Assembly (NCBI GenBank): GCA_009923855.1
Contig: RFST01000002.1
Coordinates: forward strand, 1 to 55,140
Length of the DNA stretch: 55,140 nt
Reading direction: 5' to 3'
Source: Actinomycetota bacterium
Lineage (GTDB): Bacteria; Actinomycetota; Acidimicrobiia; Acidimicrobiales; Ilumatobacteraceae
Each line of letters begins with the position of its first letter. Position 1 is the stretch's first letter. The position numbers and the translations under genes were made by a program. Shown one piece after another: positions 30,286 to 40,759 of this stretch. The notes under the pieces were generated by a model that was not told where the DNA came from, made no database searches, and saw only the letters and a list, made by a program, of their open reading frames with translations.

Positions 30286-31431
30286 GTGTCATCGGAGCAA
30301 ATCGGGGTGTACCTGGACCATGCTGCAACCGGTCCGGTGAGGGCATCCGTTGTCGACGCGATGTCAGCGGTCTGGTCGAGTCAGTGGGCGAATCCAGCGG
30401 CAGCGCATCGACACGGCCGCGATGCGCGCCGCACTCTCGATGATGCTCGCGAGCGACTGGCGGACGTGCTGGGCGTGAGCGCAGCCGATGTTGTTGTCAC
30501 CAGTGGCGGCACCGAGGCCGATAACCAGGCCATCAGCGGGGCCGTCGCTGCAACGGGCGGTGTGGCGGTGTGCAGTGCGGCCGAACACCATGCGGTTCTC
30601 GATCCGGTCGTGCACAGCGGTGGTGTTGTCGTGCCGTGTCGCGAGGACGCACATATCGATCTCGATGCGCTCGCCGATGCCCTCGAGACGGCGCAGGCTC
30701 ACCAGCGGGTGGCGGTGGTATCGGTGATGGCGGTGAACAACGAGGTCGGAACGATCTCCGATCTGGACGCGGTTGCGGCGGTGATCCGCCGTCACGCCCC
30801 AGGCGCGTGGTTCCACTGTGACGCGGTGCAGGCAGCCACATGGCTCGACATGGCCGATATCTGTCGTGTGGCCGACATGGTGTCGCTGTCGGCGCACAAG
30901 TTCGGTGGGCCGCATTCGGTTGGCGCGCTCATTGTCCGTAACGGTGTATCTCCCGCTCCGCTCCTGCTCGGGGGCGGTCAAGAACGTGGCCGGCGCAGCG
31001 GCACGGTGGACGTCGCGGGCGTAGTCGGGATGTCGACAGCCTTGGCTGATGCCGCTGCCGAACGGGCCGAGGTGGTGGCCCGGGTTGATGAACTGCGTAA
31101 CCGATTGCTGAACATGATCACAGTGATCGATGGGGTGGTACCGACGGTGGCGCCGCAGGCCACTGTTCCCGGGATCTGCCATGTCTGTATCGAGGGCGTC
31201 GAGTCGGAGGCGTTGCTGTTCATGCTCGATACCGCGGGCATCGCTGCGAGTGCCGCGTCGGCATGTGCCAGTGGCGCTATGCAGGCCTCGCATGTGACCG
31301 CGGCGATGGGCGTGTCGCCATCGCGCGCCCGTGGCGCACTGCGGCTGAGCTTGGGTCGCACCACCACAGCGGACGACATCGATCGAGCGGGTGTGGCACT
31401 TGTCGATGTGATTGCGCGGTTGCGTCGATGA
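30286..31431 (+). CDS. iscS: Cysteine desulfurase (IscS/NifS type)
   Basis: The 381-residue PLP enzyme removes sulfur from cysteine and carries it as a persulfide. YLDHAATGPVR begins the fold, TSGGTEADNQAI is a cofactor block, SLSAHKFGGPHSVGA holds the PLP lysine, and ASACASGAMQASHV holds the catalytic cysteine on its loop. It overlaps mnmA by ATGA, so its main recipient is probably the tRNA thiolase MnmA, as in the mycobacterial iscS-trmU neighbourhood; a role in Fe-S assembly is possible. Confidence 0.92.
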   Translation: MSSEQIGVYLDHAATGPVRASVVDAMSAVWSSQWANPAAAHRHGRDARRTLDDARERLADVLGVSAADVVVTSGGTEADNQAISGAVAATGGVAVCSAAEHHAVLDPVVHSGGVVVPCREDAHIDLDALADALETAQAHQRVAVVSVMAVNNEVGTISDLDAVAAVIRRHAPGAWFHCDAVQAATWLDMADICRVADMVSLSAHKFGGPHSVGALIVRNGVSPAPLLLGGGQERGRRSGTVDVAGVVGMSTALADAAAERAEVVARVDELRNRLLNMITVIDGVVPTVAPQATVPGICHVCIEGVESEALLFMLDTAGIAASAASACASGAMQASHVTAAMGVSPSRARGALRLSLGRTTTADDIDRAGVALVDVIARLRR

Positions 31432-32489
31432 GCCTGGTACTCGTTGGTATGAGCGGTGGGGTCGACTCCTCTGTTGCCGCCGCGGTGCTGGTCGATGCGG
31501 GTCATGAGGTCGTTGGGGTCACGATGCGGCTGTGGGGTGGTGATGCCGACACAGGGTGCTGCAGCGTGTCCGATGTCGACGACGCACGCCGTGTCGCCGA
31601 CCAGTTAGGCATCGACCATGTGGTGTTCAACTTCTCCGATGACTTCGAGAAACATGTGGTGACGCCCTATGTCGATGGCCATCGTGCCGGTATCACCCCC
31701 AACCCGTGTATCGAGTGCAACCGCCATCTGAAGTTCGAACGACTCGCCGAGCGGGCGCACCTGCTCGGCTTTGATGCTGTGGCAACGGGGCACCACGCGC
31801 AGATCGAACGCCGCAACGATCGGTGGGCCCTGCGCCGCGGTGCCGACCCGGCAAAGGATCAGAGCTACGTACTGCACATGGCAGATCAGGCAACTCTGGC
31901 GCGCACGCTTTTGCCGATTGGGGCGATGCACAAAGATGAGGTCCGGGCGATCGCGCGAGAGATCGGCCTGCGGACCGCTGGTAAACCCGACAGTCAAGAT
32001 GTGTGCTTCATCCGATCCGATGAAGGGCGGGCACGGTTTCTTGGAGATCGGATCCCGCTACGAGCTGCTGCGGTGGTCGACACCGATGGGGTTGATATCG
32101 GGCGTGTCGAATCTGTGGAAACGGTGACCATCGGGCAACGACGTGGGCTGGGTCTGCCCGGTGGCGGGCCGGTGCGGTACGTCGTCGATGTCGACCACGC
32201 TGATCCTGATCGACCGGTGGTGGTGGTTGGGGCTCATGACCATCTGCTGCGCGATGCGATGACCGTCGGGTCGATGTCGTGGACGGATGCGCCGGTGAGT
32301 GGTGACGTGCTGGTGCAAGTCAGTGCCCACGGCGAACCGATGGCGGCCACCATCGATGGCCCCGATGCATCTGGTCGGTACACCGTGACCACGGCGCGCC
32401 CTCATCGCCGTGTGGCTCCCGGCCAGTCTGCTGTTCTCTATGACCTCGCTGACGACTGCGTGCTCGGCGGGGGCATTGTCGTCGACTAG
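31428..32489 (+). CDS. mnmA: tRNA 2-thiouridylase
   Basis: The 353-residue enzyme adds sulfur to U34 of tRNAs for Lys, Glu and Gln. The ATP PP-loop is GMSGGVDSSVAA, ATGHHAQIE is the next conserved block, NPCIECNRHLKF carries the first active cysteine and SQDVCFIRSDEG the second. The start ATG 31428 overlaps the desulfurase stop; the frame is open upstream inside that gene but MnmA homologues begin here. Sulfur donor and acceptor are thus made together. Confidence 0.94.
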   Translation: MSLVLVGMSGGVDSSVAAAVLVDAGHEVVGVTMRLWGGDADTGCCSVSDVDDARRVADQLGIDHVVFNFSDDFEKHVVTPYVDGHRAGITPNPCIECNRHLKFERLAERAHLLGFDAVATGHHAQIERRNDRWALRRGADPAKDQSYVLHMADQATLARTLLPIGAMHKDEVRAIAREIGLRTAGKPDSQDVCFIRSDEGRARFLGDRIPLRAAAVVDTDGVDIGRVESVETVTIGQRRGLGLPGGGPVRYVVDVDHADPDRPVVVVGAHDHLLRDAMTVGSMSWTDAPVSGDVLVQVSAHGEPMAATIDGPDASGRYTVTTARPHRRVAPGQSAVLYDLADDCVLGGGIVVD

Positions 32490-32493
32490 CCGT

Positions 32494-32514
32494 CATCGAA
32501 CGTGGTTGTCGATG
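32494..32514. terminator. Hairpin after mnmA, between convergent genes
   Basis: CATCGA, 9-base loop, TCGATG. A modest 6-bp stem in the 35-base gap between mnmA and the convergent membrane-protein gene. No T-tract; weak. Confidence 0.3.
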
Positions 32515-32524
32515 GCCGTTGCGG

Positions 32525-33421
32525 TCAGGGCATCGGGGCAGTGGGCTGTGTCCGTGATAGTGCGCTCAATGCCCACCCCGGGCGTGTGGGAGCCACCAGA
32601 ACCGCACGTGCGTGGATCGCTCGTCCTCGCGGGTTGTTGCGACCGTCTGCGATCAGCACCGTCGTCGATTCGCGCACGGTGATTTCGATGGCGGTGCCCC
32701 CCGCCGGCCCGGTGAGGTCGGCCGCGCCGGTATCCGCCGATGCCAACACCACCCCGGTGAGGTCCCGGTGGCGCATCATGAGTGTTTCGTTGAGCACCAG
32801 CGGATCATGCACAACGATCCCAGCGGGGACGCCGACAAGCCACCGTCGTGCCAAGCGGTGCCACCGCGGTGCCGCAAAGACGGCAGCGGCGATAGCTGGC
32901 ACTCCCGTCACGGTGGTGGTCACGACCATCTCGTGTGCGAGAGCGACAGCAGCAACACTCGACAGGGCCGACCACACCACCCACATCACAACAGCGGCAG
33001 CCCCGAAGGCTGCGGGAGGGCGCAACAGCAACCGTGTCTCTGCGCCGTAGGCCGATGCCTGGACGAACGCCGCGCCGACCTCTGCACTCAACACGATGAC
33101 GGTGGCGGCGCTGGCGGCTACGGCCGCAACGCCCAATGCCAGCGGTTCTCGGGCGGCGTTATCGATGGCAGTGATGGCGACCGCGATCGGCGCGAGTGGC
33201 ACGGTGATGCGCGCGACGGTGAGCGTGATCACCGCGGGCACAGATATGGCCACAGCAGCGATCGTCCACGTCACGGCCAGCACCCATCGGGTGGCGCCGG
33301 TGTCGTCGACCACGAATGACACTGCGGAGCCGACGGCAATCCAGGCGAAGCGCAGCACCCAGACCGCGATCAGCGATCGGCGACGGTGTGGTGTGGCGTT
33401 GCGTGCGACACGGTCGGGCAC
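32525..33421 (-). CDS. Uncharacterised multi-pass membrane protein
   Basis: The 298-residue protein has about five or six hydrophobic segments in its first 185 residues, rich in Ala and Val, then a cytoplasmic-type arginine patch (PRWHRLARRWL) and a soluble about 100-residue C-terminal part. That part includes HDPLVLNETLMMRHRDLTGV and AIEITVRESTTVLI, with beta-strand character. I recognise no family. GTG 33421 is chosen because CAGACT lies 7 bases before it, because the membrane region starts soon after, and because the longer frame to 33625 would run antisense through the divergent gene. Confidence 0.65.
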   Translation of the reverse strand: MPDRVARNATPHRRRSLIAVWVLRFAWIAVGSAVSFVVDDTGATRWVLAVTWTIAAVAISVPAVITLTVARITVPLAPIAVAITAIDNAAREPLALGVAAVAASAATVIVLSAEVGAAFVQASAYGAETRLLLRPPAAFGAAAVVMWVVWSALSSVAAVALAHEMVVTTTVTGVPAIAAAVFAAPRWHRLARRWLVGVPAGIVVHDPLVLNETLMMRHRDLTGVVLASADTGAADLTGPAGGTAIEITVRESTTVLIADGRNNPRGRAIHARAVLVAPTRPGWALSALSRTQPTAPMP

Positions 33422-33518
33422 GTCGCACAGTCTGCCGGGAGGTGACGGTGTCCGCTCCCTGTGCCGGCCCTCAGCGTCCGGGTCGTGCCGCTTGTGCCCG
33501 ACATGGCAAGGTGAGCCG

Positions 33519-34541
33519 ATGGCGACCGGCGCTGCGCTCGAGGTGATCACTCCTGGCGCCAGCGTGGGGGTGGGAAGCCTTCCGCACCGCGACGCTCTGG
33601 CTGCTGTCGAGTTCACCATTGCCAACTTCGATGTACCGGTAGTACCGCGGCTACCGCGTCGAAGCGGATCGGAATCCCTGGTTGCTCAGGCGATGGTTGG
33701 CGCGGCGGGAATCACCCTCGGCCAGTACGGCACGGTGGCGGTCGACGTCGACCGACTCGATCCCGATGCGGCGGTTGTCACCGGCCTGCACACCGAGAAC
33801 TTCGGCGGCTTTCGCGCATTCGTGGAACACGCACCACACCTGTTGGAAGAGGGACGTGCCTTCAAATGGCAGTTCGTCGGCCCGGTCACCCTGGGTGGCG
33901 CGTTGGTACGTGCCGGAGCTCCGCGCAGCCTCGCATTCGAGGTTGCCGAGCGCACGGTGGCCGCCCATGTGAGCGCACTTGGTGCGCTGTTGGCGTCGGC
34001 GTTGCCCGGGCACCCGCAGTTGATCGTTCTCGACGAACCCTGGCTTGCCGACCTGATGTCGAGCGATTTCCCCCTGGCCCCTGACGCCGCAGCCGACCTG
34101 GTGTCGTCCGCCATGGCTGCCGCGCAGCCATACGGCACTGTCGGGTTGCACTGTTGTTACGACGCCGATTGGCCGCCATTGCTCGAGGCAGGCCCGCAGG
34201 TGCTGTCTCTGCCGGCCTCACCGCGGGTGGCCAATGTGGCGGGGTATCTCGAACGCTTCCTCGATGGCGGTGGGTGGATCGCGTGGGGCGCTGTGAGCAC
34301 CGACGGACCGGTTGGGGTGACGGCGTCGAGGGCCTGGGGGGCACTCACCGACATGTGGTGCGACCTCGTGAAACGTGGTATCGATCCGGATCTGTTGCGG
34401 GATCGCAGCATGATCAGTCCGCGCCGTGGGCTGGCGTCGTACCCACCGGTGGTCGCCGCCGATATCTGTCGCACCCTGCGCGACGTCGGCCGTCGAGTTC
34501 GCGATGCCGCGTGCGCCACCAAATTGATGCTGAGCACGTGA
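33519..34541 (+). CDS. Methionine-synthase-like (MetE/UROD-fold) protein
   Basis: The 340-residue protein looks like the C-terminal barrel of cobalamin-independent methionine synthase: VGVGSLPHRDALAAVEF, FKWQFVGPVTLGGAL, IVLDEPWLADL and VGLHCCYDADWPPLLEAG, where His-Cys matches the zinc-site HxC region in part. It lacks the long N-terminal half of MetE. A related gene beside ligA is found in mycobacteria (Rv3015c) and its function is unknown. ATG 33519 is preferred; CAAGGT lies 6 bases upstream and AAGGTGAG could also serve as ribosome site. Confidence 0.72.
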   Translation: MATGAALEVITPGASVGVGSLPHRDALAAVEFTIANFDVPVVPRLPRRSGSESLVAQAMVGAAGITLGQYGTVAVDVDRLDPDAAVVTGLHTENFGGFRAFVEHAPHLLEEGRAFKWQFVGPVTLGGALVRAGAPRSLAFEVAERTVAAHVSALGALLASALPGHPQLIVLDEPWLADLMSSDFPLAPDAAADLVSSAMAAAQPYGTVGLHCCYDADWPPLLEAGPQVLSLPASPRVANVAGYLERFLDGGGWIAWGAVSTDGPVGVTASRAWGALTDMWCDLVKRGIDPDLLRDRSMISPRRGLASYPPVVAADICRTLRDVGRRVRDAACATKLMLST

Positions 34542-36647
<2,106 letters not shown>

Positions 36648-36667
36648 GCGACAACGCCCGGTGAGAA

Positions 36668-37258
36668 CTACACCACGTTGAATTGCCAGGTGAACGATCG
36701 CGCGCGTTCACGGCCTTCGGCTATGGGCCAGTGCACAACTGTCACCCGGTGAATTCCCGACTCGAACCGCTCAATCTCGGCAGCGGCCGAAGGGGTGAAC
36801 GTGAGCGTGGAGTTACCGGGTTCGAACACGGTCACCGGGGGGACCGAAATCTGTTCCCCGGGGTCGGTGAGGCTGTCCTGCAGGCTTGACAGGTCAACGG
36901 TTTCGAGTTCAACGCCATCGATGATCAGCACACCCGTATAGCCGGGTGCAAGATCGACGAAGACGTTCGTTTGGGCCAGAGCCTGTTCGGCATCGGGCAC
37001 TGGGACGACCGACTCCACCGTGGCGGGAAGGTCCACTCGGTCGTCGCCGGTCACTCCGATCAGCAGACCTCGCGCGACAAAGACCAGTCCGAGTGCGATG
37101 ACGGCGGACACGATGAGCAGACCGCGGTCGATGCGCCGTCGGCCACCCGTGGTTGGTGCAGGGTTGCTTGAGGGTGCCGTCGAGGCGTCGTCAGCCACCG
37201 TGGCGGTGGCGTGTTCGGCGCTTTCGGGGGAGGGGTTTGGGTCGATGTCGTCGGCCAC
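36668..37258 (-). CDS. Single-pass membrane protein, function unknown
   Basis: The 196-residue protein has an acidic, Ala/Ser/Pro-rich N-terminus (about 38 residues), the basic patch GGRRRIDRG, one membrane helix (LLIVSAVIALGLVFVARGLL) and an external domain of about 130 residues with beta-strand character (VFVDLAPGYTGVLIIDG, FEPGNSTLTFTPS, HRVTVVHWP). GTG 37258 is preferred over 37309 because CATGAT lies 6 bases upstream; both are possible. It diverges from the PASTA pseudokinase, which has the same orientation in the membrane, so a joint cell-surface role is conceivable but not shown. Confidence 0.65.
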   Translation of the reverse strand: MADDIDPNPSPESAEHATATVADDASTAPSSNPAPTTGGRRRIDRGLLIVSAVIALGLVFVARGLLIGVTGDDRVDLPATVESVVPVPDAEQALAQTNVFVDLAPGYTGVLIIDGVELETVDLSSLQDSLTDPGEQISVPPVTVFEPGNSTLTFTPSAAAEIERFESGIHRVTVVHWPIAEGRERARSFTWQFNVV

Positions 37259-37264
37259 GACGCC

Positions 37265-37270
37265 ATCATG
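37265..37270 (-). promoter_or_regulatory. Possible -10 box, membrane protein
   Basis: CATGAT on the minus strand, 6 bases before GTG 37258; weak variant. Confidence 0.3.
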
Positions 37271-37312
37271 CCCGGCCGTCGGCGGTGACCCCAACCGGAG
37301 CGCGAACACCGA

Positions 37313-37318
37313 TAGCGT
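37313..37318 (+). promoter_or_regulatory. -10 box, PASTA pseudokinase
   Basis: TAGCGT, 9 bases before GTG 37328. Confidence 0.45.
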
Positions 37319-37327
37319 CGAGGGCTC

Positions 37328-39331
37328 GTGGATGGATCGCTCGAGCAGGTGCTGCCCGATGTCGGCACGGTGGTCGGCGGCCGATGGGTCGTCACCGCGG
37401 CGGTGTCGTCGGGGTCAAGCTTTTCAGTATTCGATGCGCGTGGTGTCGACGACGATCAGCCGGTCACCTTGAAATGCGTCACCCCTGCCCTGTCGGCACC
37501 GGTGGGCTTCGATCAGCGCTTCGACGCAGCAATGCGGCGTTGTTCAGTGGTGAGCCATCCGGGTTTGGTTGCCGTGTTCGACTGGGGCAGCGAGGCAACT
37601 CCTGTGGGTCGGCGCTCGTGGGTCGTGACCGAACCAATCGAGGCCGGAAGCCTTCGTGATGTGCTCGACCGGGGTCGGCGTCTGTCGCCATCACAGGCTC
37701 TGGCGGTCGGTCTCGATATCTGTCGGGCGTTGGCCGAAGCGCACGCCCATGGGTTGGTCCATGGGGAGATCACGCCGTCGAAGATCCTCTTCGGTGCTGA
37801 TGGCCGGCCACGCCTGGCGGATGTGGGCCCCGCACGCGTGCTGGCTGAGCCTTTCTGGGTCGACCCCGCCGGTATCGACAATCATGTTGCGGCCTACGCA
37901 TCACCCGAGCAGGTACACGGTGCACCTCCGGGGCCGGCGTCGGATATCTATGCACTTGCGCTGGTGTTGGTAGAGGCTGTGACCGGGTCGGTTCCCTTCG
38001 ATGCCGGGTCGACCACCGCCACCCTCGCCGCTCGTGTCGACCGGTTGCTCCCGGTCGGCGCCGAACTCGGGCCACTTGCTGCACCGTTGGAACGAGCAGC
38101 CCGTCCTGACCCGGCGGAGCGCAGCGATGCGGTGGCGATGGGTACCGCATTACTGGAGGTCGCGCGCCGTCTCCCGAGGCCAGAGCCGGTGCCTGTGCCG
38201 TCGCGACCTGTGCCACGCACCACCGCCGTCACCGACCGTACCGAGCCACTGACGATCGTCACCTCCGATGCCCCGTCGATCGCTGACGCTGTCAGCGCAC
38301 CGACACCATCGCCGCCGGTTGTCGAGGTTGCGCAGGACGACCCCGCAGCGGACGCGTCCGCTGACATACCCGCTGCTGACAACGCCGAGCCCGATGCTGA
38401 CGACGTCATCACACCCCGTCGGCGTCCCCGATGGCTGCTGCCCTCCGCTGCTGCTGCGGGCGTCATCATTGTGGTTCTTGCCCTGCGATGGCTGCTGGTG
38501 ACGCCGGTGCACACCGTTCCCGATCTGGTTGGTGTGGAAGAGTCCGCGGCCATCAATCGCGTTGCTCCGTTCTCCTGGGAAGTTGAAATCGTGCGGCAGC
38601 GATCCGATGAGGTTCCTGATGCGGGAACGGTCATATCGAGCAGCCCGTCGGCTGGGGTCGAGATCGCCGAGGGTGGGCTCCTTCGTCTGGAGGTCAGCGA
38701 TGGGCCTTTACTGCGTGAACTCCCGGAGGTCACCGGCCTGGCTGCCGAGGCGGCCATCGCGGCCTTATCCGAGGCGGGGCTTGACCCCTATGAAGAACGA
38801 ATTGCCAACGAGGTCATTCCTGCAGGTGAGGTGATCTCGTGGGATGTGCCCGGCGACATGACCGTGCGTGCCGGTTCCCGCGTCGAACCGGGCACCGTAC
38901 TGCGCCTCGTGGTGTCATCTGGGCCGGCTGCGCGAACGGTGCCCGATCTCAGCGGTGCCCAAGTCGGCGCAGCGCGGGCCTCACTCGTCGATATCGGACT
39001 GCGCATTACCACGGTCGAATCCATTTACGACGATGAAATCCCCGAGGGTCAGATCATCGATCAAGATCCGGCCCCGGGTACCAGCGTCGATCGTGGGACC
39101 ACCGTGGGGGTCACGGTGTCGCTCGGTGTGGAGGTTCTTGTGATGCCATCGCTGGGCGATGGCATCGATTTCGAGACGGCACGCAGAATTCTGAGCGACG
39201 CCGGTTTCGAGGTGGAACTGATCCTTGGGGCGCGTGACGGCATCGTGGACGAGGTCACGGTCAACGGTGAGACGGTGCGTGCGGGCGACGAATTCGAGCC
39301 GGGCGCGGTCGCTGAAGTCACCGCCGTCTGA
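37328..39331 (+). CDS. PASTA-domain Ser/Thr kinase-like protein, probable pseudokinase
   Basis: The 667-residue protein has the PknB layout: cytoplasmic kinase fold (about 17-280), Pro/Ala/Asp-rich linker, basic RRRPRW, membrane helix (about 371-391) and four PASTA-like repeats (about 395-667; VPDLVGV, LPEVTGL, VPDLSGA, MPSLGDG) that in relatives bind muropeptides. Lys49 (VTLK) and the DFG-type Asp165 (ADVG) are kept. The catalytic HRD-x-K-x-x-N loop reads HGEITPSK (145-152), the glycine loop is SSGSSF, and the helix-C Glu appears to be Ala68. Phosphotransfer is therefore doubtful; it may be a scaffold or sensor of cell-wall state. Confidence 0.85.
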   Translation: MDGSLEQVLPDVGTVVGGRWVVTAAVSSGSSFSVFDARGVDDDQPVTLKCVTPALSAPVGFDQRFDAAMRRCSVVSHPGLVAVFDWGSEATPVGRRSWVVTEPIEAGSLRDVLDRGRRLSPSQALAVGLDICRALAEAHAHGLVHGEITPSKILFGADGRPRLADVGPARVLAEPFWVDPAGIDNHVAAYASPEQVHGAPPGPASDIYALALVLVEAVTGSVPFDAGSTTATLAARVDRLLPVGAELGPLAAPLERAARPDPAERSDAVAMGTALLEVARRLPRPEPVPVPSRPVPRTTAVTDRTEPLTIVTSDAPSIADAVSAPTPSPPVVEVAQDDPAADASADIPAADNAEPDADDVITPRRRPRWLLPSAAAAGVIIVVLALRWLLVTPVHTVPDLVGVEESAAINRVAPFSWEVEIVRQRSDEVPDAGTVISSSPSAGVEIAEGGLLRLEVSDGPLLRELPEVTGLAAEAAIAALSEAGLDPYEERIANEVIPAGEVISWDVPGDMTVRAGSRVEPGTVLRLVVSSGPAARTVPDLSGAQVGAARASLVDIGLRITTVESIYDDEIPEGQIIDQDPAPGTSVDRGTTVGVTVSLGVEVLVMPSLGDGIDFETARRILSDAGFEVELILGARDGIVDEVTVNGETVRAGDEFEPGAVAEVTAV

Positions 39332-39386
39332 TTCTGGGGTGCGGATCGCGCGTGCAACGGCCTCGTCGGCGCGGTTGCTCGGTCAC

Positions 39387-39392
39387 TAGCGT
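39387..39392 (+). promoter_or_regulatory. -10 box, leaderless SDR
   Basis: TAGCGT, 6 bases before ATG 39399. Confidence 0.55.
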
Positions 39393-39398
39393 GTCGGA

Positions 39399-40277
39399 AT
39401 GACCGGTCGGCTCACAGGGCGCGTGGTGGTGGTGACCGGAGCCGGTCGCGGCCTTGGCCGAGCCCATGCTCTGGCACTGGCAGCCGAGGGTGCCTCAGTG
39501 GTGGTGAACGACCTTGGAGTCGACGATGATGGCCGCGGCTCCGATGCCACCGCCGCCGATGCCGTGGTGTCCGAGATTGTCGACGCGGGAGGTTCGGCGG
39601 TCGCCGACCATCACGACGTGTCGGACTGGGAGGCCGCCGGAGCGGTTGTTGCCGGTGCCGTTGCAGCCTTTGGCAATATCGATGTGGTCGTCAACAATGC
39701 GGGAATCCTGCGGGACCGGGCGATTGTCACGATGACCGAAGCCGATTGGGATGATGTGCTGCGGGTACATCTCAAAGGCCATTTCGCAATGACGCACTGG
39801 GCAGCGGCGCATTGGCGTCAGCGCCATCATGACGGTGAGCGTCGACCACGGTCGTTGATTCATACGGCCTCCACCTCGGGGCTGTTCGCGAATCCGGGTC
39901 AATCGAATTACGGCGCGGCGAAATCGGGAATCGCGACGCTCAGTCAGATCGCTGCGCAGGAACTGGCTCGCTACGACGTCATCTCGAACTGCATCGTCCC
40001 CGGCGCTCGCACACGGCTCACGCTTTCTCAACCAGGGCTCCCCGAGATCATGGAGCCACCCCCGGGAGGATTCGATGAATGGGATCCGGCCAATGTGTCA
40101 CCTCTCGTGGTGCTGCTCGCCGCACAGGATTGCCGGGTGACGGGTGAGACGTTGTCGGTCATGGGCGGCTCGCTGCAGCGGATGATGCCGTGGACCCCTG
40201 GTGCATCGGCCGAGAGTGCGACCACATGGACGGTCGACGGCTTGGCCGCTGCGCTCGAGTCGCTACGAACCTCGTAA
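39399..40277 (+). CDS. Short-chain dehydrogenase/reductase
   Basis: The 292-residue enzyme has the cofactor motif TGAGRGLGRAHALALA, an NNAG block (VVNNAGILRD), the catalytic serine in HTASTSGLF and the YxxxK pair in SNYGAAKSG. The GxGRGLGRAHA form and the NDLGVD segment resemble the dehydrogenase part of multifunctional beta-oxidation enzymes (HSD17B4-like). The convergent SCP2-domain gene supports a role in fatty-acyl-CoA or sterol breakdown: in eukaryotic HSD17B4 both domains are in one chain. Cofactor choice is probably NAD, by the acidic residue NDLG. Confidence 0.87.
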   Translation: MTGRLTGRVVVVTGAGRGLGRAHALALAAEGASVVVNDLGVDDDGRGSDATAADAVVSEIVDAGGSAVADHHDVSDWEAAGAVVAGAVAAFGNIDVVVNNAGILRDRAIVTMTEADWDDVLRVHLKGHFAMTHWAAAHWRQRHHDGERRPRSLIHTASTSGLFANPGQSNYGAAKSGIATLSQIAAQELARYDVISNCIVPGARTRLTLSQPGLPEIMEPPPGGFDEWDPANVSPLVVLLAAQDCRVTGETLSVMGGSLQRMMPWTPGASAESATTWTVDGLAAALESLRTS

Positions 40278-40295
40278 TACGGTTCGCCGCGGGTG

Positions 40296-40709
40296 TCAGA
40301 TGCCCGCAGTGATGGCCACGATCTCTTCGGCGACAGCGAGCGAGACCTCGTCGTCGGGAAGGCCGGCTTGCAGCGCCATCACCCGCATGATGTCGCCCTC
40401 AACCTGCACCTGCCCGGTCATGAAGGCCTGCATCACCACGGCGGGGTCGCGCTCCACCAGCAGCGCCCGCGCGGTGGCGTGGGTAAGCGTGATGGTGGCG
40501 TGGGGGTCATCAACAACGCCGAGATCGAGATCGACAGTGCCGTCGGATGTGTCGAGGTGGGCAGCGATCTCACCATCGCCGAAGGGCACCTCGGTGACGG
40601 TCAAGTTCACCCGAACATCAACGGTCGGAGGGGCCACAGCGTCGGCATGGCGCTGACGGATCTCCCGCGCGGCCTCGATCCATTCGGGGGTGAGGAACTC
40701 GTGGGGCAC
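40296..40709 (-). CDS. SCP2-type sterol/lipid-binding protein
   Basis: The 137-residue protein has the SCP2 fold pattern: an N-terminal helix, strands DVRVNLTVTEVP and ATITLTHATARALL, then AVVMQAFMTGQVQVEGDIMRVMAL, the family's C-terminal signature (residues about 95-120). It binds lipids or acyl-CoA. GTG 40709 has TAGCGT 6 bases upstream. It faces the SDR gene across 18 bases. Confidence 0.78.
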   Translation of the reverse strand: MPHEFLTPEWIEAAREIRQRHADAVAPPTVDVRVNLTVTEVPFGDGEIAAHLDTSDGTVDLDLGVVDDPHATITLTHATARALLVERDPAVVMQAFMTGQVQVEGDIMRVMALQAGLPDDEVSLAVAEEIVAITAGI

Positions 40710-40715
40710 GCGAGC

Positions 40716-40721
40716 ACGCTA
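40716..40721 (-). promoter_or_regulatory. -10 box, leaderless SCP2 gene
   Basis: TAGCGT on the minus strand, 6 bases before GTG 40709. Confidence 0.55.
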
Positions 40722-40759
40722 CCGCTGCTGATGTCCGAGGGTGATGCCCAGCCCACCGG

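Noticed and set aside
33425-33625. Longer start of the 32525 membrane protein
   Set aside because: It would cross the divergent promoter region and the start of the MetE-like gene; the extra residues are Arg/Pro/His-rich filler.
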